Assembly (NCBI GenBank): GCA_009746045.1
Contig: RPFO01000022.1
Location: 3,704,178 to 3,768,177, forward strand
Reading direction: 5' to 3'
Source of the DNA: Mesostigma viride
Lineage: Eukaryota > Streptophyta > Mesostigmatophyceae > Mesostigmatales > Mesostigmataceae
Length of the DNA: 64,000 nucleotides
Part shown: piece by piece, positions 50,623 to 62,089 of the stretch
Layout of the letters: each line of letters begins with the position of its first letter
Numbering within the stretch: the first letter of the stretch is position 1
Program-made: the position numbers and the translations under genes
The notes under the pieces: generated by a model
The model's database searches: none
What the model was told of the DNA's origin: nothing
What the model saw: only the letters and a program-made list of their open reading frames with translations

Positions 50623-53600
50623 TTATACGCTCGCGGCGGCGATGATCTGCTGCTGCACGTGCGCGGGCACCACCTCGTACTGCGCGAGCTGCATGCTGTA
50701 GTTGGCGCGGCCCTTGGTCATGCCGCGCAACTTGGAAACGTACTGGAACATCTCCGCGAGCGGGACGAGCGCCTGGACGGTGCGCAGGCCCGAGGGCGTC
50801 TCGCCCAGCGTGCCCACCTGGCCGCGCCGACTGTTGATGTCGCCGATGACGTCCCCCAGGTGCTCGTCAGGCGTGATGATGTCGACCTTCATGATGGGCT
50901 CCATGAGCTTGGGCCCGGCCTTGGCCATGCCCTCCTTGAACGCAGCGCGCGCGGCGATCTGGAACGCGAGCGCCGAGGAGTCGACCTCGTGGTACGACCC
51001 ATCGTACAGGATCGCCTTGAAGTCCACGCACGGGTAGCCCGCCAGCACACCCGTGGAGACAGACTCCTCCAGGCCCTTCACGACACCGGGGATGAACTCC
51101 TTGGGCACCGAGCCACCCTTGATCTCAGAAATGAACTCAAAGCCCGAACCAGGATCGGCCGGCTCGAAGCGCACGCTGATCGCGGCAAACTGGCCCGACC
51201 CGCCGGACTGCTTCTTGTGTGTGTAGCTGATCTCCGCCTTCTTGGTGATGGACTCGCGGTAGTTGACCTGGGGCGCGCCGACATCGGCCTCAACCTTGTA
51301 CTCACGCTTGAGGCGGTCAACGATGATCTCCAGGTGCAGCTCGCCCATGCCCTCGATCACCGTCTGGTTGGTCTCCTCGTCGCGCGTGAAGTGGAACGAG
51401 GGGTCCTCCTGCGCCAGCTTCACCAGGCCGGCTGACATCTTGTCCAGATCCGCCTGGTGACACACGAGAAGGCAAGCGACGGAAAACAGTGCTGGGAAGA
51501 TATCAATAACAAGCTACTAAACAATTGCAGTCATCGACTTCCACGAATTCACACACACATAATAGTTAAAAAGGGGCAAGTGAACACATATGAGACCAGC
51601 AGTGCCAGCCTGAGGGCTCTAAGATCCTGTAAAACAACCGGAACTCGGGCACCCAGCTTTGTCACCCACTGGTAGATGGCTACAAATGGCATGCGTTTGT
51701 GTTTACAAATTTCCAACTGCAGCTGTAGGCACACGCGGCATGAAAGTGGATACGTCATGCCTCAATTAAAAGGAAAAAAGAGAAACGCTGTGAGGAGGGG
51801 GGTGCGCACGTGGCTGAAGGGCCTTGCGAAATCTGCAACAGAAAACCCAGCCCATGCGAAACTGCCCCAAGGAAACTGCTCCCATGAGACGAACCGGGCT
51901 GCCCCTCACTCATGTGATCTGTCAGGCACTGCACAGCATACTTCTGATCACGATCTGGCTTGTGCTTGGAGGCCTATCCACAAGGACACTACATCACCAG
52001 CTTGAATGCGATGACTCCTTGTCCAACAGCATGTCAAAAGGAGGCACAACCACGTGCACACAAAAACGAGACTATACTGAGAACTTTCATCACTACGGAC
52101 AGCTTAATGTGCAAAACACAGGCCGAAGCTACCACGCAGAGTAAGACCGCATGGTGGATGACAATTACTTAGACATGTGATCTCCGAAGTTACACACACA
52201 CGTAAAGAAGCTCTCATGCATACGAAGTATATAGGGAAATTGAAAGAGGAAACTGGGGCAGGGGGGGGTGCAGGAGAAACAGGTAACTGCAAGAAAATTA
52301 GATCAAGTTTAAAAAGACATATGCAGCGAGGCACCACAACAATGCAATGTAGTTGAACATCAGCTGTTAGCATACGTGCAAACGCACAGGCACACTTGCA
52401 TCCAAGCCCCAAGGCCAGCCAGCCCAAAGAACTCAGTGACACATTGCTACCACCAGTGCATTTGCAGACATACCTGAGCAGCCTGCTCAGATAGTCTGCT
52501 TCCACTGCAATCAGTTCATCCTGGTCTCCTACCATGCCTTGCCAAAATGACACAACACGTATCCACACCTAACAAGAGGTCCCTGATAGCAATCCTGAAA
52601 AAAGAGTAAGCCTCTCTTGGATTGAAATGGCTGGCCAATTGGTAGTCGACAGACCCAGCTGCAGCCGCACCCGTCCAGCACGCTACCTAACTCTCCCCAT
52701 CTTCCCCTTTCAATAACCTCTCTCACCTCCGGTTGCGCTCCGATATATACACTGCGCGCCAACCACGGTATTTCTGGGCTCCCACCCTCACACTAATCCC
52801 ACTCAGTTGCTTACCCCTCTGCCCTTTGAAATGCGACTTGCTTACCCTCTCTCGCTGTTCCTACCATCCATTTTAATCGTCACCCTCCCCATTAAACGGA
52901 CCCGCGACCTTGCAACGCCCTGCCCTCGCTCACCTTGGTCTTTGGCTCGATCGCGACCTTGATGACTGGGTCAGGGAACTCCATGCGCTCGAGGATGACC
53001 TGCTTGTCCGCATCGCAAAGCGTCTCGCCCGTCACGGTCATCTTGAGCCCCGCGAGCGCGATGATGTCACCCGTGCGAGCTACCTTACGGTCCTCGCGCT
53101 CGTTTGCGTGCATCTCCAGGATGCGCCCGACGCGCTCCTTCTTATTCTTGTTGCTGTTGCTCACGTACGAGCCCGCATTCAGTGTGCCAGAGTATACGCG
53201 CACGAATGTGAGCGACCCGACAAACGGGTCCGCCATGACCTTGAACGCAAGCCCAGCAAACGGCTCTTCGTCCTTGGGCTCACGGATGATCACCTGCTCT
53301 GCGTCGTTCGGGGCTGTGCACTTGGTCGCACCGATGTCGAGTGGGGAGGGAAGGAAATCAGTGACGGCGTCCAGGAGCGGCTGAACGCCCTTGTTCTTGA
53401 ACGCAGAACCACAGACGACGGGGACAAACTTGAGGCCGACGCAGCCCTTTCGGATGAGCTTCTTGAGCTCCTCTGGGGACGGCATCTCCCCCTCCAGGTA
53501 ACGCTCCATGGCGGCATCGTCCATCTCGACCGCAGCCTCGACCAGCTTCTCGTGGTACTCGGCAGCCTTCGCCGCGAGGTCCGCCGGCATCGGGACCTCG

Positions 53601-54008
53601 TTGAAAGTGGCGCCCAAGTCCTCGCTGTTCCATTTGATCGCCTTCATGGAGACCAGGTCGACAACACCCTCGAAGTCAGACTCCTGGCCGATCGGGAGCT
53701 GGAGCACGATCGGGCGCGCGCCCAGGTTGGACACAATCATGTCAACGCAGCGGTAGAAGTTGGCGCCGAGGCGGTCCATCTTGTTCACGAAACAGACACG
53801 AGGGACCTTGTACTTGTCGGCCTGGCGCCACACCGTCTCGGATTGGGGCTCCACGCCAGACACGGCGTCGAACACGGCGACAGCGCCGTCCAGCACGCGC
53901 AGCGCGCGCTCGACCTCGAGCGTGAAGTCGACGTGGCCGGGGGTGTCGATGATGTTGATGCGGTGGTTCTTCCACGAGCAGGTCGTGGCCGCGGCCGTGA
54001 TGGTAATT

Positions 54009-54040
<32 letters not shown>

Positions 54041-54584
54041 GGTGGCAGCACCATCGTGGACCTCTCCAATTTTATAGCTACGGCCGGTGTAGTAGAGAAT
54101 GCGCTCCGTGGTCGTGGTCTTGCCAGCGTCGATGTGAGCCATGATTCCGATGTTGCGGTACTTGTCCAGTGGCACGGCACGCTTGGTCTCATCTGCATAT
54201 AAACGAATTCACCCCAGAAGAAAACGTCAGAATACATTCGCGACGCACACTCCATGGCACACGTGCAAGCCATTAACCAAGCGAATCAGTTATAAAATCA
54301 TCGCAATTTCAATTACCTTCGGGAGCATCGGCCATGCAACGAGTGGTCGACCGGGTTACGGTAGCTGACCGCGCGGCCGTGCTTTCCGCCTTGCTAATCA
54401 AGGTCGCGTTGCCTGAGGGCGCCGCAGCGCGGAAGCCCTGGAAAGCGGACAGCGATGGAATCGAGGCCGGCCGGCTCTGCCTCGAGCGGCTCGCATTGCC
54501 ATGTCGCCCAGAGCGCGCGACGGTGCGGCCCTGGGTCGAGATGACCTGTTGCAAATTCGCGGAAAGGGAGACAGAGGCCGCCAT
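50623..54584 (-). CDS. Chloroplast elongation factor G, three exons
   Basis: Exons 54,584-54,317, 54,192-52,934 and 51,453-50,623 give 785 residues. Donors are GTAATT and GTGAGC, acceptors TATGCAG and TCACCAG; phases 1 and 0 fit. The start [14 protein letters not shown] opens a Ser/Arg-rich transit peptide of about 85 residues, preferred over an ATG 54 bp upstream. GTPase motifs: AHIDAGKT (108-115), RGITI, DTPGH and NKMD. Exon 3 carries domains III-V ([40 protein letters not shown]) and ends at the usual domain V tail. EF-G moves tRNA and mRNA on the ribosome after each peptide bond; the transit peptide points to plastid action. The 1,480-bp intron 2 has no gene. Paralogous mitochondrial EF-G is excluded mainly by the plastid-like leader and plant-like sequence. 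Confidence 0.95.
51454..52933 (-). other. EF-G intron 2
   Basis: 1,480 bp with GTGAGC...CACCAG borders. Only short open frames are present, and no mobile element with recognisable ends is seen. It is much longer than intron 1 (124 bp). Confidence 0.85.
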
Positions 54585-55578
54585 TTTCACAGCGGATAAG
54601 CGAAAACAGATCGAGCGAAGATGGAAGGTCGGCTTCAATGCGCGTGATGAACTTTTGTGACCGCTGGGCAGTCACCAAAAGTCTCAAGCAGAGAAGCCCG
54701 TTGTGGCCACTCGAACGCCCTCCACGTCGCCGTCAGGCGCGACGCCCTGAGCTCTGCGGTCTGCACTTGCGGTCCGCAAAAAGTCTGTCAGTGGGTGCAA
54801 CAATATGGAATCTCGAGAGGGATGTCTATTGGCTTCTAGAAACCCTGGACCGTGATCCATATTCCATAAGCTAACGTGCTATTTACCGAGGTAACTTCGG
54901 CCATTTATCAATCAAGGCCTGATCAAGGTGACAACCGTCAACCGACAAAGCGAGCGCGTTCTGAGATTTTCGCCGGGCGCGGTCGAGGCAGGCACGCTGG
55001 TCGCGCAGCACGGCAGCAGTATCCTCTGGCGACCTGGAGGCGAGTAGGTGTCTAATTGGAAACTGGAATTTCAGTATACAGAGGACCTGGGCCGTGTGCC
55101 TGTGTCCAGGGGGAATCTTGCAAGTTTCCGGGAGAACTGGGCCGGGGACCGGTCGCGCCGTGACTCGTGCAGCCGGCGTCGGGCTAGCTAGCGGGGTGCA
55201 GCGGGCTTCCCTAATAAACCTTTCCACGTTCGTCCAGAAAACCGGTCGCTTGCGGGGAACGGGAAAAAGAGCAGAAACTCGGACTTCATCTGGGGTTGCA
55301 AAATAACGGTGGAACGCCGACGCGCTTTAAGGAAATCGCGAAAAGACTTTTCATTGTAGTCACTGCTTGCCACTGCTTGACGAGGGGCTACATGCTTAAT
55401 GTTGTTAGCGACGCAAGACCATATTAGTAGGGCAGGCTGGAAAACCTTATATTGTTAGTGTTTCCCCTTTGGTACAGTTACTCCTTGTCTTTTGATTCTC
55501 TAGCACTCATTCAGTTTCGTAATTTTGGCCAGTTGTTAAGACTAGTCGCGTTCCTGAAGTTGTGGCCTCCGGAGGGAA
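54585..55578. promoter_or_regulatory. Shared divergent promoter region
   Basis: The 994 bp between the start codons of EF-G (leftward) and the PRP38B-like gene (rightward). It must contain the 5' untranslated regions and promoters of both. No repeat, TATA box or retroelement is recognised, unlike everything outside the gene pair. Confidence 0.6.
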
Positions 55579-58043
55579 ATGGAGATCTGGGGAAATAAAG
55601 CCACGTTCAACCTGGAAAGTGTATTGAAAACGAACATTGTAAACTCGGTAGGTGGATTTTGCAGGTGCCCTGCTTCGTGCCTCCTTCCCGGAAAGATTTT
55701 ATACCGTGTATATTTGTAGGTAACTGATATTCTGCTCTTGCGCTGTGTTTCTGGTGGAACGTGCATGTTTTCATAGGATTACTTTAAGGAACTAACTCGA
55801 CTAAGGACCCACCTCGAAGTCATCGACGAAATATACGATTTTGTGGAGCACGTTGAGCCATGGATGAGCGGGAATTGCAAGGGTCCCTCGACCGCATTCT
55901 GCCTTCTCACGAAGCTTTTCACGATGAAGCTGACCGAGAAGCAGGTGAAGGAGTTCCTGGATCATGGGGACTCCCCCTACATCCGTGCGGTAAGTTTTTG
56001 CAGCCTTAACCGAGCAGTCTGCGTGTCTAGAAGTTTTGCTTCCCGGCAACCTTGGCTTGCTTGATTGGCATGGAGCAGCCTGAATGAACATCATTTCTTT
56101 GCGTGTTGCGCTTGTTGTTTGTTTGTTTGTTTGTCTGTTTGAACTTCTGTAGACTGGCTTCCTCTACCTGCGGTTTGTCGCTGATCCAAAAGACACCTGG
56201 AGATTGTATGAGCCATATCTGGAAGACACCGAGGTATGTTTTGTTTCGCTTCCATTACAGTAGCAGAGCGGTAAAAATGCTAAATAGAGCGTTTTTTGAG
56301 AAATTCTGTCAAGCTTTTCGCTGACGGTGATTGTTCCCTTGACATTTTTTTCCGCGTTTCGCGCATGCCCTGCGTTTTCCAAAAACCAGAGCATATCCCT
56401 TTCTTCTGGCCACCTCGGCCAGGCAGTGCTCGCCTCATGATGATGTGTTTTTCCAGGCCCAGGGATGCTCCCAGAAATGTTCAGGAAGCTGAGGCCACAG
56501 CTGAGTGCATGAGAAGGTGAAAATTCGCATCCACTACTGCCAAGAACGTTTGTACCGTTGGCGAAAGTGAACGTCCGAGTGTTGCTTATGTAGTGGTTGT
56601 TCATCATGCCTGCTGGTCGTTCATCATGCCTGCCAATGTGGCTAGTTTACGTAGTCATCTATGGTCTTTTCAGCAGTCTGTCACATTATCTCCGTACGCA
56701 TAATCTCGTCGGAAGTTGTCGTGCCAAACAATATCTCCAAAACCAGGCTATCTTGATTATCATAATTGCCCAAGTTACTCCTGTGTTGCATGGTCACATA
56801 TCAACGAGGGGGGGGGTAATATTATACAGTGTGCCACTTGTTGCCGAATGTCTCGTTTCTGTGCTTCATGGGAATACTGAGCTCGTGTGCGCTCGTTTAT
56901 GGCTTGGCGCTATCACATGCGGTGTGCTGTCATGATTTTCAACGAGGGCAGGAGATCCGCCCGGGCCCAAACACCAAGATGACCACGATGGGCGTGTACG
57001 TACGAGAACTGCTACTGGACCAGGTAATTCTTCTCGTCTTGTTTCCTCTGCCCAAGTTTTCGCCCTTTTCTTTCTGTTGGATCAGTCCAGGGGGCTTCCT
57101 CATGTCCTTGGCCTCGTGACCGGTCTAGCTATATATTGAGTGAGACAACTGCTTCGTACATCTCTTGGCGTCCGTTGCGCTGCATGCTGGCGATTGTTTC
57201 TTTTTGGCTGAACCCTTGTACATGTGAAGAGTAACATGTGAGAAGCCGTACTTCACGTTGTAAGCATTCCTAGCAACACTTGGTCATGTCTGTGCATTAT
57301 GGATCCATGGCTGCGTTGTACGTGCACATTTAACTTTTTTTTTTCCCTTGGTGGTGGTGGTGGGGGGGAGGGGAAGGAGGGGGGAATGGGTTTTGCTGCG
57401 CGTGCAGAATCCAGGGAATTAGAGGGGCCACAGCTCCCACGATGTGCCTGCAACATATTTTTTCTAGGGCTTGCAGGGTGATGTTATGGCGTGGTTGCCA
57501 GGCGATTAGGGCAAAAAGCCTTGTTTAAAGCAGGGTCAAGTGGGTAATCCAGTGTGGAGATCTGGGTTGTGAATGTGGATGCATCGATACGTAAGTGGTG
57601 TAAGCGTTAGTTGCTCGTCCACGTTTCCCCGATGTTGTTAAAAGTGTGTACATCGCTGGTGAAGGCAGCAGTACACAGTCTGTTGTGGAACCTGCACCTT
57701 GGTGCTGGGAAGGTTTCTCAATGGCCTTTCATAGCCAATGGTTCACTGTGTTTTATGTGGTTATCCATGATTGCGTGCATAATCGTCACAGGGGATTTCA
57801 TCCATGGCCAACATAACTTGTTTCTTTAAGGGACATAGCTTGTTTCTTTTGGGGGGCACCGCTGTTCCAACCCTTGGTCTCAGCATGGGCTATGTCAATG
57901 GGTGCTCTACTATGTGAATACCCGGCATGCCGGGTTTGCGTGCCCTTCGCCCTTGGGCAGTCCATCACGTGCTGCCGCCTGCTGCTGCGCATGTCTGCCC
58001 AAGGCAACCCTGCCGCATCTCCGTTCCTCGCTCGGCCCCCTAT

Positions 58044-58127
<84 letters not shown>

Positions 58128-58776
58128 CCCCCCCCCCCCCCCCTCTTGCCGGCACCCGCCAGTAGTATTTGAAACCCTTTCCACGGACCTCATTCCGCCC
58201 CTCTTCCCCCCCCACCGGTTTGCTTGTGGCCACCAGTACTACTTTGAGACGATCTTCCCACGCATCCCCGAGCCCACGATGCGGCTCATCAAGGCCAAGC
58301 TGAAGGAGATGGGCCTGCCCACCGAACCCATCGGCAACGCGGGCACCGGGGGTGGCAGCCGGAGGGGGGGAGAGGAGGGCATGCGCCGGCCGCCATCAGT
58401 GAAGGCCGCCCTCTCGGTCTCTTTTGGGCAGCGTGCCCCACATCGATCCGTGGGGAGGGTCGGGGGTGGCGGGGGCGGGGGCGGGGGTGCACCCTCGCCC
58501 CCTCGGCGTGCAGACCCAGGTGATTCAAGACCGAGCAGCCGGCCGGGGGAGGGGGAGGACAGCCGGAAGAGGCCCCGGGACGGGGATGATGTGGACAGGG
58601 ACAGGGAGCGGGAGCGGGGGAGGGAGCGGGAGGGGAGCCGGGACCGGCGCGAGGCGAGCAGCGACAGGGATGGGGCGAGGGAGAGGGAGAGGGACCGGGG
58701 CTATGACCGGGGCAGGGAAAGGGATGGGGACCGGGACCGGGACCGGGACCGGGACCGGGAGAGGGAGAGAGACAGA

Positions 58777-58811
<35 letters not shown>

Positions 58812-58824
58812 AGACAGGGACAGA

Positions 58825-58868
<44 letters not shown>

Positions 58869-59268
58869 TCGGGAGTATGACAGAGACAGGGATAGGGAGT
58901 GGAGCCGGGGTGAGAGGGACAGGGGTTACGATAGCAAGGGGAGGAGCTACGAGAAGGATGCGGACTACCGGGCCAGCTCGCGGGACCAGCACAGGGACCC
59001 AGGGTCGGACCGGGAGCGAGGAAGGTCGAGAGGGGATGAGCATCGCAAGGAGAGGGACCGGGGCTCGGACCGGTATGGGGACCGTAGCCCGGGCAAGTAC
59101 GGTGATAGGCCAGCGTCGGCGCGGTCGGCCAGCCCAGAGCGAAAGGGGTGGGATGGTGAGGGGGCGAATGGGCGTGGCGGCGGTCAGAAGAAGAGCGGCA
59201 GCTCGTACGACAAGCTCAAGGAGATTTATGGGGATGCTAGCAATGGGCCGGCGAAGGGCCTCAAGTGA
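55579..59268 (+). CDS. PRP38B-like pre-mRNA splicing factor, five exons
   Basis: Exons 55,579-55,647, 55,777-55,989, 56,153-56,233, 56,952-57,023 and 58,237-59,268, all in phase 0, give 488 residues. The PRP38 domain spans about residues 5-165: [86 protein letters not shown] and [11 protein letters not shown]. Then [20 protein letters not shown], a plant-type signature, and a long RS/RD-rich tail with about 35 residues of alternating Asp-Arg (about 322-356), ending [16 protein letters not shown]38 proteins join the U4/U6.U5 tri-snRNP stage and are needed for spliceosome activation; the charged tail suits nuclear speckle targeting. Exon 1 was set by the match of its 23 residues to plant PRP38B N-termini. 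Confidence 0.93.
56234..56951 (+). other. PRP38B intron 3
   Basis: 718 bp with GTATGT donor and GAGGGCAG acceptor. Nothing else is recognised in it. Confidence 0.8.
57024..58236 (+). other. PRP38B intron 4
   Basis: 1,213 bp with GTAATT donor and GGCCACCAG acceptor. It contains the (CT) and poly-C tract described separately and no gene. Confidence 0.8.
58047..58143 (+). repeat. (CT) microsatellite followed by poly-C
   Basis: About 39 CT units run into about 18 C residues, ending some 93 bp before the exon 5 acceptor. It produces long LSLSLS and REREREre frames by chance. Its place makes it an extended polypyrimidine tract of the intron. Confidence 0.95.
58765..58867 (+). repeat. GACAGG hexanucleotide array coding Asp-Arg repeats
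   Basis: Tandem GACAGG/GACAGA units inside exon 5 encode the alternating acidic-basic stretch. Such an array is prone to length change, so the repeat number may vary between individuals. Confidence 0.9.
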
Positions 59269-59384
59269 TGGGCTGGGGCATGGGGGGGGTGGCAAGTCTG
59301 GGGGTTGTCAGCCTCCTTGCACACGATGGATGCGTTTCACAATAGCTGGCATACAGGCTAGTGTGCTAGTAAAAAGTTAAAAAA

Positions 59385-60140
59385 TTAAATTGGAACATAA
59401 CTCCGTTGGGAGTACATTGAATTGAATTGAATTGAATTGTAACATAACTCCGTTGGGAGTATATGTAGCACATAGCCCTTGAGAGGGGGCGTATGGCCTA
59501 TCATACATCCTAAGCTACTTCCTGCAAGGGTGGGGATGTAAAGGACCCTTGCTCTAGGTGCACCAGGGCACGTGCATCCCCATGATCTTCAAGCTATGCC
59601 CAGCGAAGGGGGAGCCTGTCATGGGGGGGAAGATCAGCATAGCTATACAAAGAAGCTAGGGCATGGCGTCTCAGCAGAGAGTTATTCCCTGCATAGGCAC
59701 AACAGAACTAAATAAAGCTAGGCATCATCTGGGGTGTGGCTCATCATAGGCACACATGTACATGATTAAATAAAGCGCGTGGCTTAGCTGGGATAGTGCC
59801 TCTAGGAGGCGTACATGTACATGGCCACGGTCTATCTATTCTACACTACTACTGCTATATTCCCCTAAGTTGGGGCGTCTGGAGTCGCTGGGGCCGCGGG
59901 GGGGGGGGGGGTCGCCTGCCAGGGCTTATGGCCGACGTAGATGGCCGCCCCCTTCCAGTACACCGGCTGTCCCGCCTTGGTCTGCCGGAGCTGGAGGTAG
60001 GTCGGCCATAGCTCCCGTCGCCGTTGTTGCTGCGCCAGGGTCAAGTCGTCATCAAGGGTGAAGAGAGTCTTCTCGAGCCGCTTGCGGCGTCTGAGAAAAG
60101 TAAGCTTGTCCGCCGGGGTCTTAAAGGTCAAGGATCGAGC
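59385..60140 (-). pseudogene. 5'-truncated LINE/SINE: ORF1 C-terminus with two hairpin ends
   Basis: Minus strand: LTFKTPADKLTFLRRRKRLE, KTLFTLDDDLTLAQQQRRRE, LWPTYLQLRQTKAGQPVYWK and HKPWQATPPPP, stop at 59,865. Then comes the long 3' region and ATATACTCCCAACGGAGTTATGTT with (ACAATTCAATTC) at about 59,440-59,415, directly followed by a second TACTCCCAACGGAGTTATG at about 59,395. It landed 120 bp downstream of the PRP38B stop codon. Confidence 0.75.
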
Positions 60141-61091
60141 TGCCATGTATATATCGAAGCCTTTACTCTGGGTGCCTTTACTCTGATGTAAGTATTTATA
60201 TTTTTTTAGTATATCAAAGAGACAACCAGCGCAGGCCAGAAATCGGGAGAATCCGGACCATGGTAGCTCGAGCCTGCCGTTATCTTTTCCGCGTTTTCGA
60301 GTCGTTCAGGATGATGAAGATGAATGGTGATGGAAATGTGTATCCTTGTGCATTGAAATTATGGCTGGCTTACGTGTGGAGCGACTAGATGACCTAGACG
60401 GTGGGGCCGGAAACAGCATGCTTGATCAGGGCGTGTGTTTCTAGCCTAACTGGCCGGGAGTGTCTAGTGGTGAGCACCATTGCTGCGATCGCTCTCCCAC
60501 CATTTACGAGGAAATACCCGCAAATGGAAAACCACTGAAAAGATCTAGCTAGTCAGTCATCACGTTAGCCATGCCATGATTCCAAACGTCCAAGAACTGC
60601 ACACGGTGCAAAGGCAAAAAGCCGGAGGACAGCACTTTCAAATGTGCGGCGGGAACCAAAAGCCCGCGGATGCCAGAAAACATCGTGTTGCGGCAGCGAC
60701 GCGACGATGTGGACAACGAATCCAGTGCCAAGCTCGGAACGGCCGCAAAGGAGATCTGGCATCACAGGGTTCAGATGTGCGGAGATACTATGCGATCCAG
60801 CCGGTCCACGACCTGTTTGTAGAGCTTGTGCCAAGGGGCAGCACCGAACAGATGTGGGTGACGTTGCAAAAAACATCGGACTTGACGGAGCATAATGGCT
60901 CGGTCATAGTCTTTGACCAATAAACGCTGCAAGAGTTCAACAAGAGTCGTGATGAAATCAACACGATAAGAACAAAGACGGGAAAAACGATGTAACTGAG
61001 AAAGAACAACACCATATTTTGCTGTGTGGGAAAGGAGACTGTGAATATCGGGGTAACGAATAAAAGGAATTTGCCATGTATATATCGAAGC
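60141..61091. repeat. 20-bp direct repeats flanking 911 bp
   Basis: TGCCATGTATATATCGAAGC occurs at 60,141-60,160 and 61,072-61,091. The left copy abuts the 5'-truncated LINE; the right copy lies inside the Penelope-like coding frame. It may be a target duplication or a template-switch scar. Confidence 0.85.
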
Positions 61092-61166
61092 GCTGATGGT
61101 CATTACAGGATCCCCAGAAGCCCAAGGTGTACTGGAGGGTCGGGGACCTGATGCATGATCAACCAC
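60771..61166 (-). pseudogene. Penelope-like reverse transcriptase C-terminal fragment
   Basis: A 131-codon frame containing PVMTISASIYTWQIPFIRYP, DIHSLLSHTAKYGVVLSQLH, RFSRLCSYRVDFITTLVELL and QRLLVKDYDRAIMLRQVRCF. The order (TSxY ... PFxRYPxxxS ... HRFxRxCS ... DFxxxLxxLLxxLxxKxY) resembles the region after the catalytic core in Penelope-like elements. The catalytic YADD and any GIY-YIG endonuclease are not in the window copy. Upstream it is cut near 61,170 where the 346-bp repeat begins. Another RT group cannot be ruled out. Confidence 0.45.
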
Positions 61167-61169
61167 AAG

Positions 61170-61515
61170 ATATTCTGATCAGACACTCCGCAAAGGTGAA
61201 AACCTTTGCGTTCAGTGCCAGGCCGCGGAAAACGCGGAAAACGCGATCTGCAAATGAATCCGACCTGAATCGAACTGGGGACCTCTCGCACCAATTTTGC
61301 TGACTATAGGACGGACGTCTCCGGTTACCATGGCATCGCCAACTTACACCTACAGTCATCCGCAAAAGTTCTCCTGTCCGGGGAGTGATGCAAGCCTTTC
61401 GGATTTGGTACTAGATAAATCACTTGAGATCTGTGTGTAGGAGTACTACACACGTGTCTGCACGCGAGACTTGTTCAGTCTCGCACCGTGAGACGGGCTG
61501 AACACGGCTGAATCC
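61170..61515. repeat. 346-bp direct duplication, copy 1
   Basis: Matches 61,568-61,913 base for base as far as I compared, including TTCTGATCAGACACTCCGCA at the start and CACGGCTGAATCC at the end. A 52-bp spacer separates the copies. It has a tRNA-like T-arm word on the minus strand (AGTTCGATTC) but no complete tRNA. Confidence 0.9.
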
Positions 61516-61567
61516 TTCTTTTTAGTAGAAGGGGGCGTAGCCGGTACTATCGAAATCAGCCAAGCGT

Positions 61568-61913
61568 ATATTCTGATCAGACACTCCGCAAAGGTGAAAA
61601 CCTTTGCGTTCAGTGCCAGGCCGCGGAAAACGCGGAAAACGCGATCTGCAAATGAATCCGACCTGAATCGAACTGGGGACCTCTCGCACCAATTTTGCTG
61701 ACTATAGGACGGACGTCTCCGGTTACCATGGCATCGCCAACTTACACCTACAGTCATCCGCAAAAGTTCTCCTGTCCGGGGAGTGATGCAAGCCTTTCGG
61801 ATTTGGTACTAGATAAATCACTTGAGATCTGTGTGTAGGAGTACTACACACGTGTCTGCACGCGAGACTTGTTCAGTCTCGCACCGTGAGACGGGCTGAA
61901 CACGGCTGAATCC
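61568..61913. repeat. 346-bp direct duplication, copy 2
   Basis: Partner of 61,170-61,515. Beyond it, GGCTGAATCCACAAGATATG is itself repeated in tandem to 61,948, suggesting repeated local slippage or unequal exchange. Confidence 0.9.
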
Positions 61914-62089
61914 ACAAGATATGGACGGCTGAATCCACAAGATATGGACGCCCCCTGCGGGCTAGATTAGCCCTTGTCATCATTGGCAGTATTGTGACCA
62001 GCCTGCAGCTATTACGCAAAGCACCACGGCGTCAAATGTCTATAGGACGCATACGCTGATATATTATCCCGACGCCATTACGCACTATA

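Noticed and set aside
52910-54202. A 430-codon open frame on the plus strand opposite EF-G exon 2, and a 258-codon one at 50,659-51,435 opposite exon 3.
   Set aside because: Both lie exactly antisense to conserved EF-G exons with GC-rich third positions. The translations are Arg/His/Leu-rich with no domain.
57902-58165. LSLSLS and RERERE open frames.
   Set aside because: Translations of the (CT) microsatellite.
58525-59295. Long Pro/Val-rich (minus) and Gly/Thr-rich (plus) open frames across the last PRP38B exon.
   Set aside because: They are shadows of the GACAGG hexanucleotide array and its surroundings in other frames.
60161-61071. A 911-bp insertion with a 20-bp target duplication.
   Set aside because: The Penelope-like frame reads through the right-hand copy, so a simple insertion between the repeats does not fit.
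61245-61330. A tRNA gene or SINE head on the minus strand (AGTTCGATTC T-arm word, TAGTCAGC A-box-like word).
   Set aside because: The T-stem has mismatches, the A to B box spacing is too short and no anticodon arm forms. It is at most a remnant.
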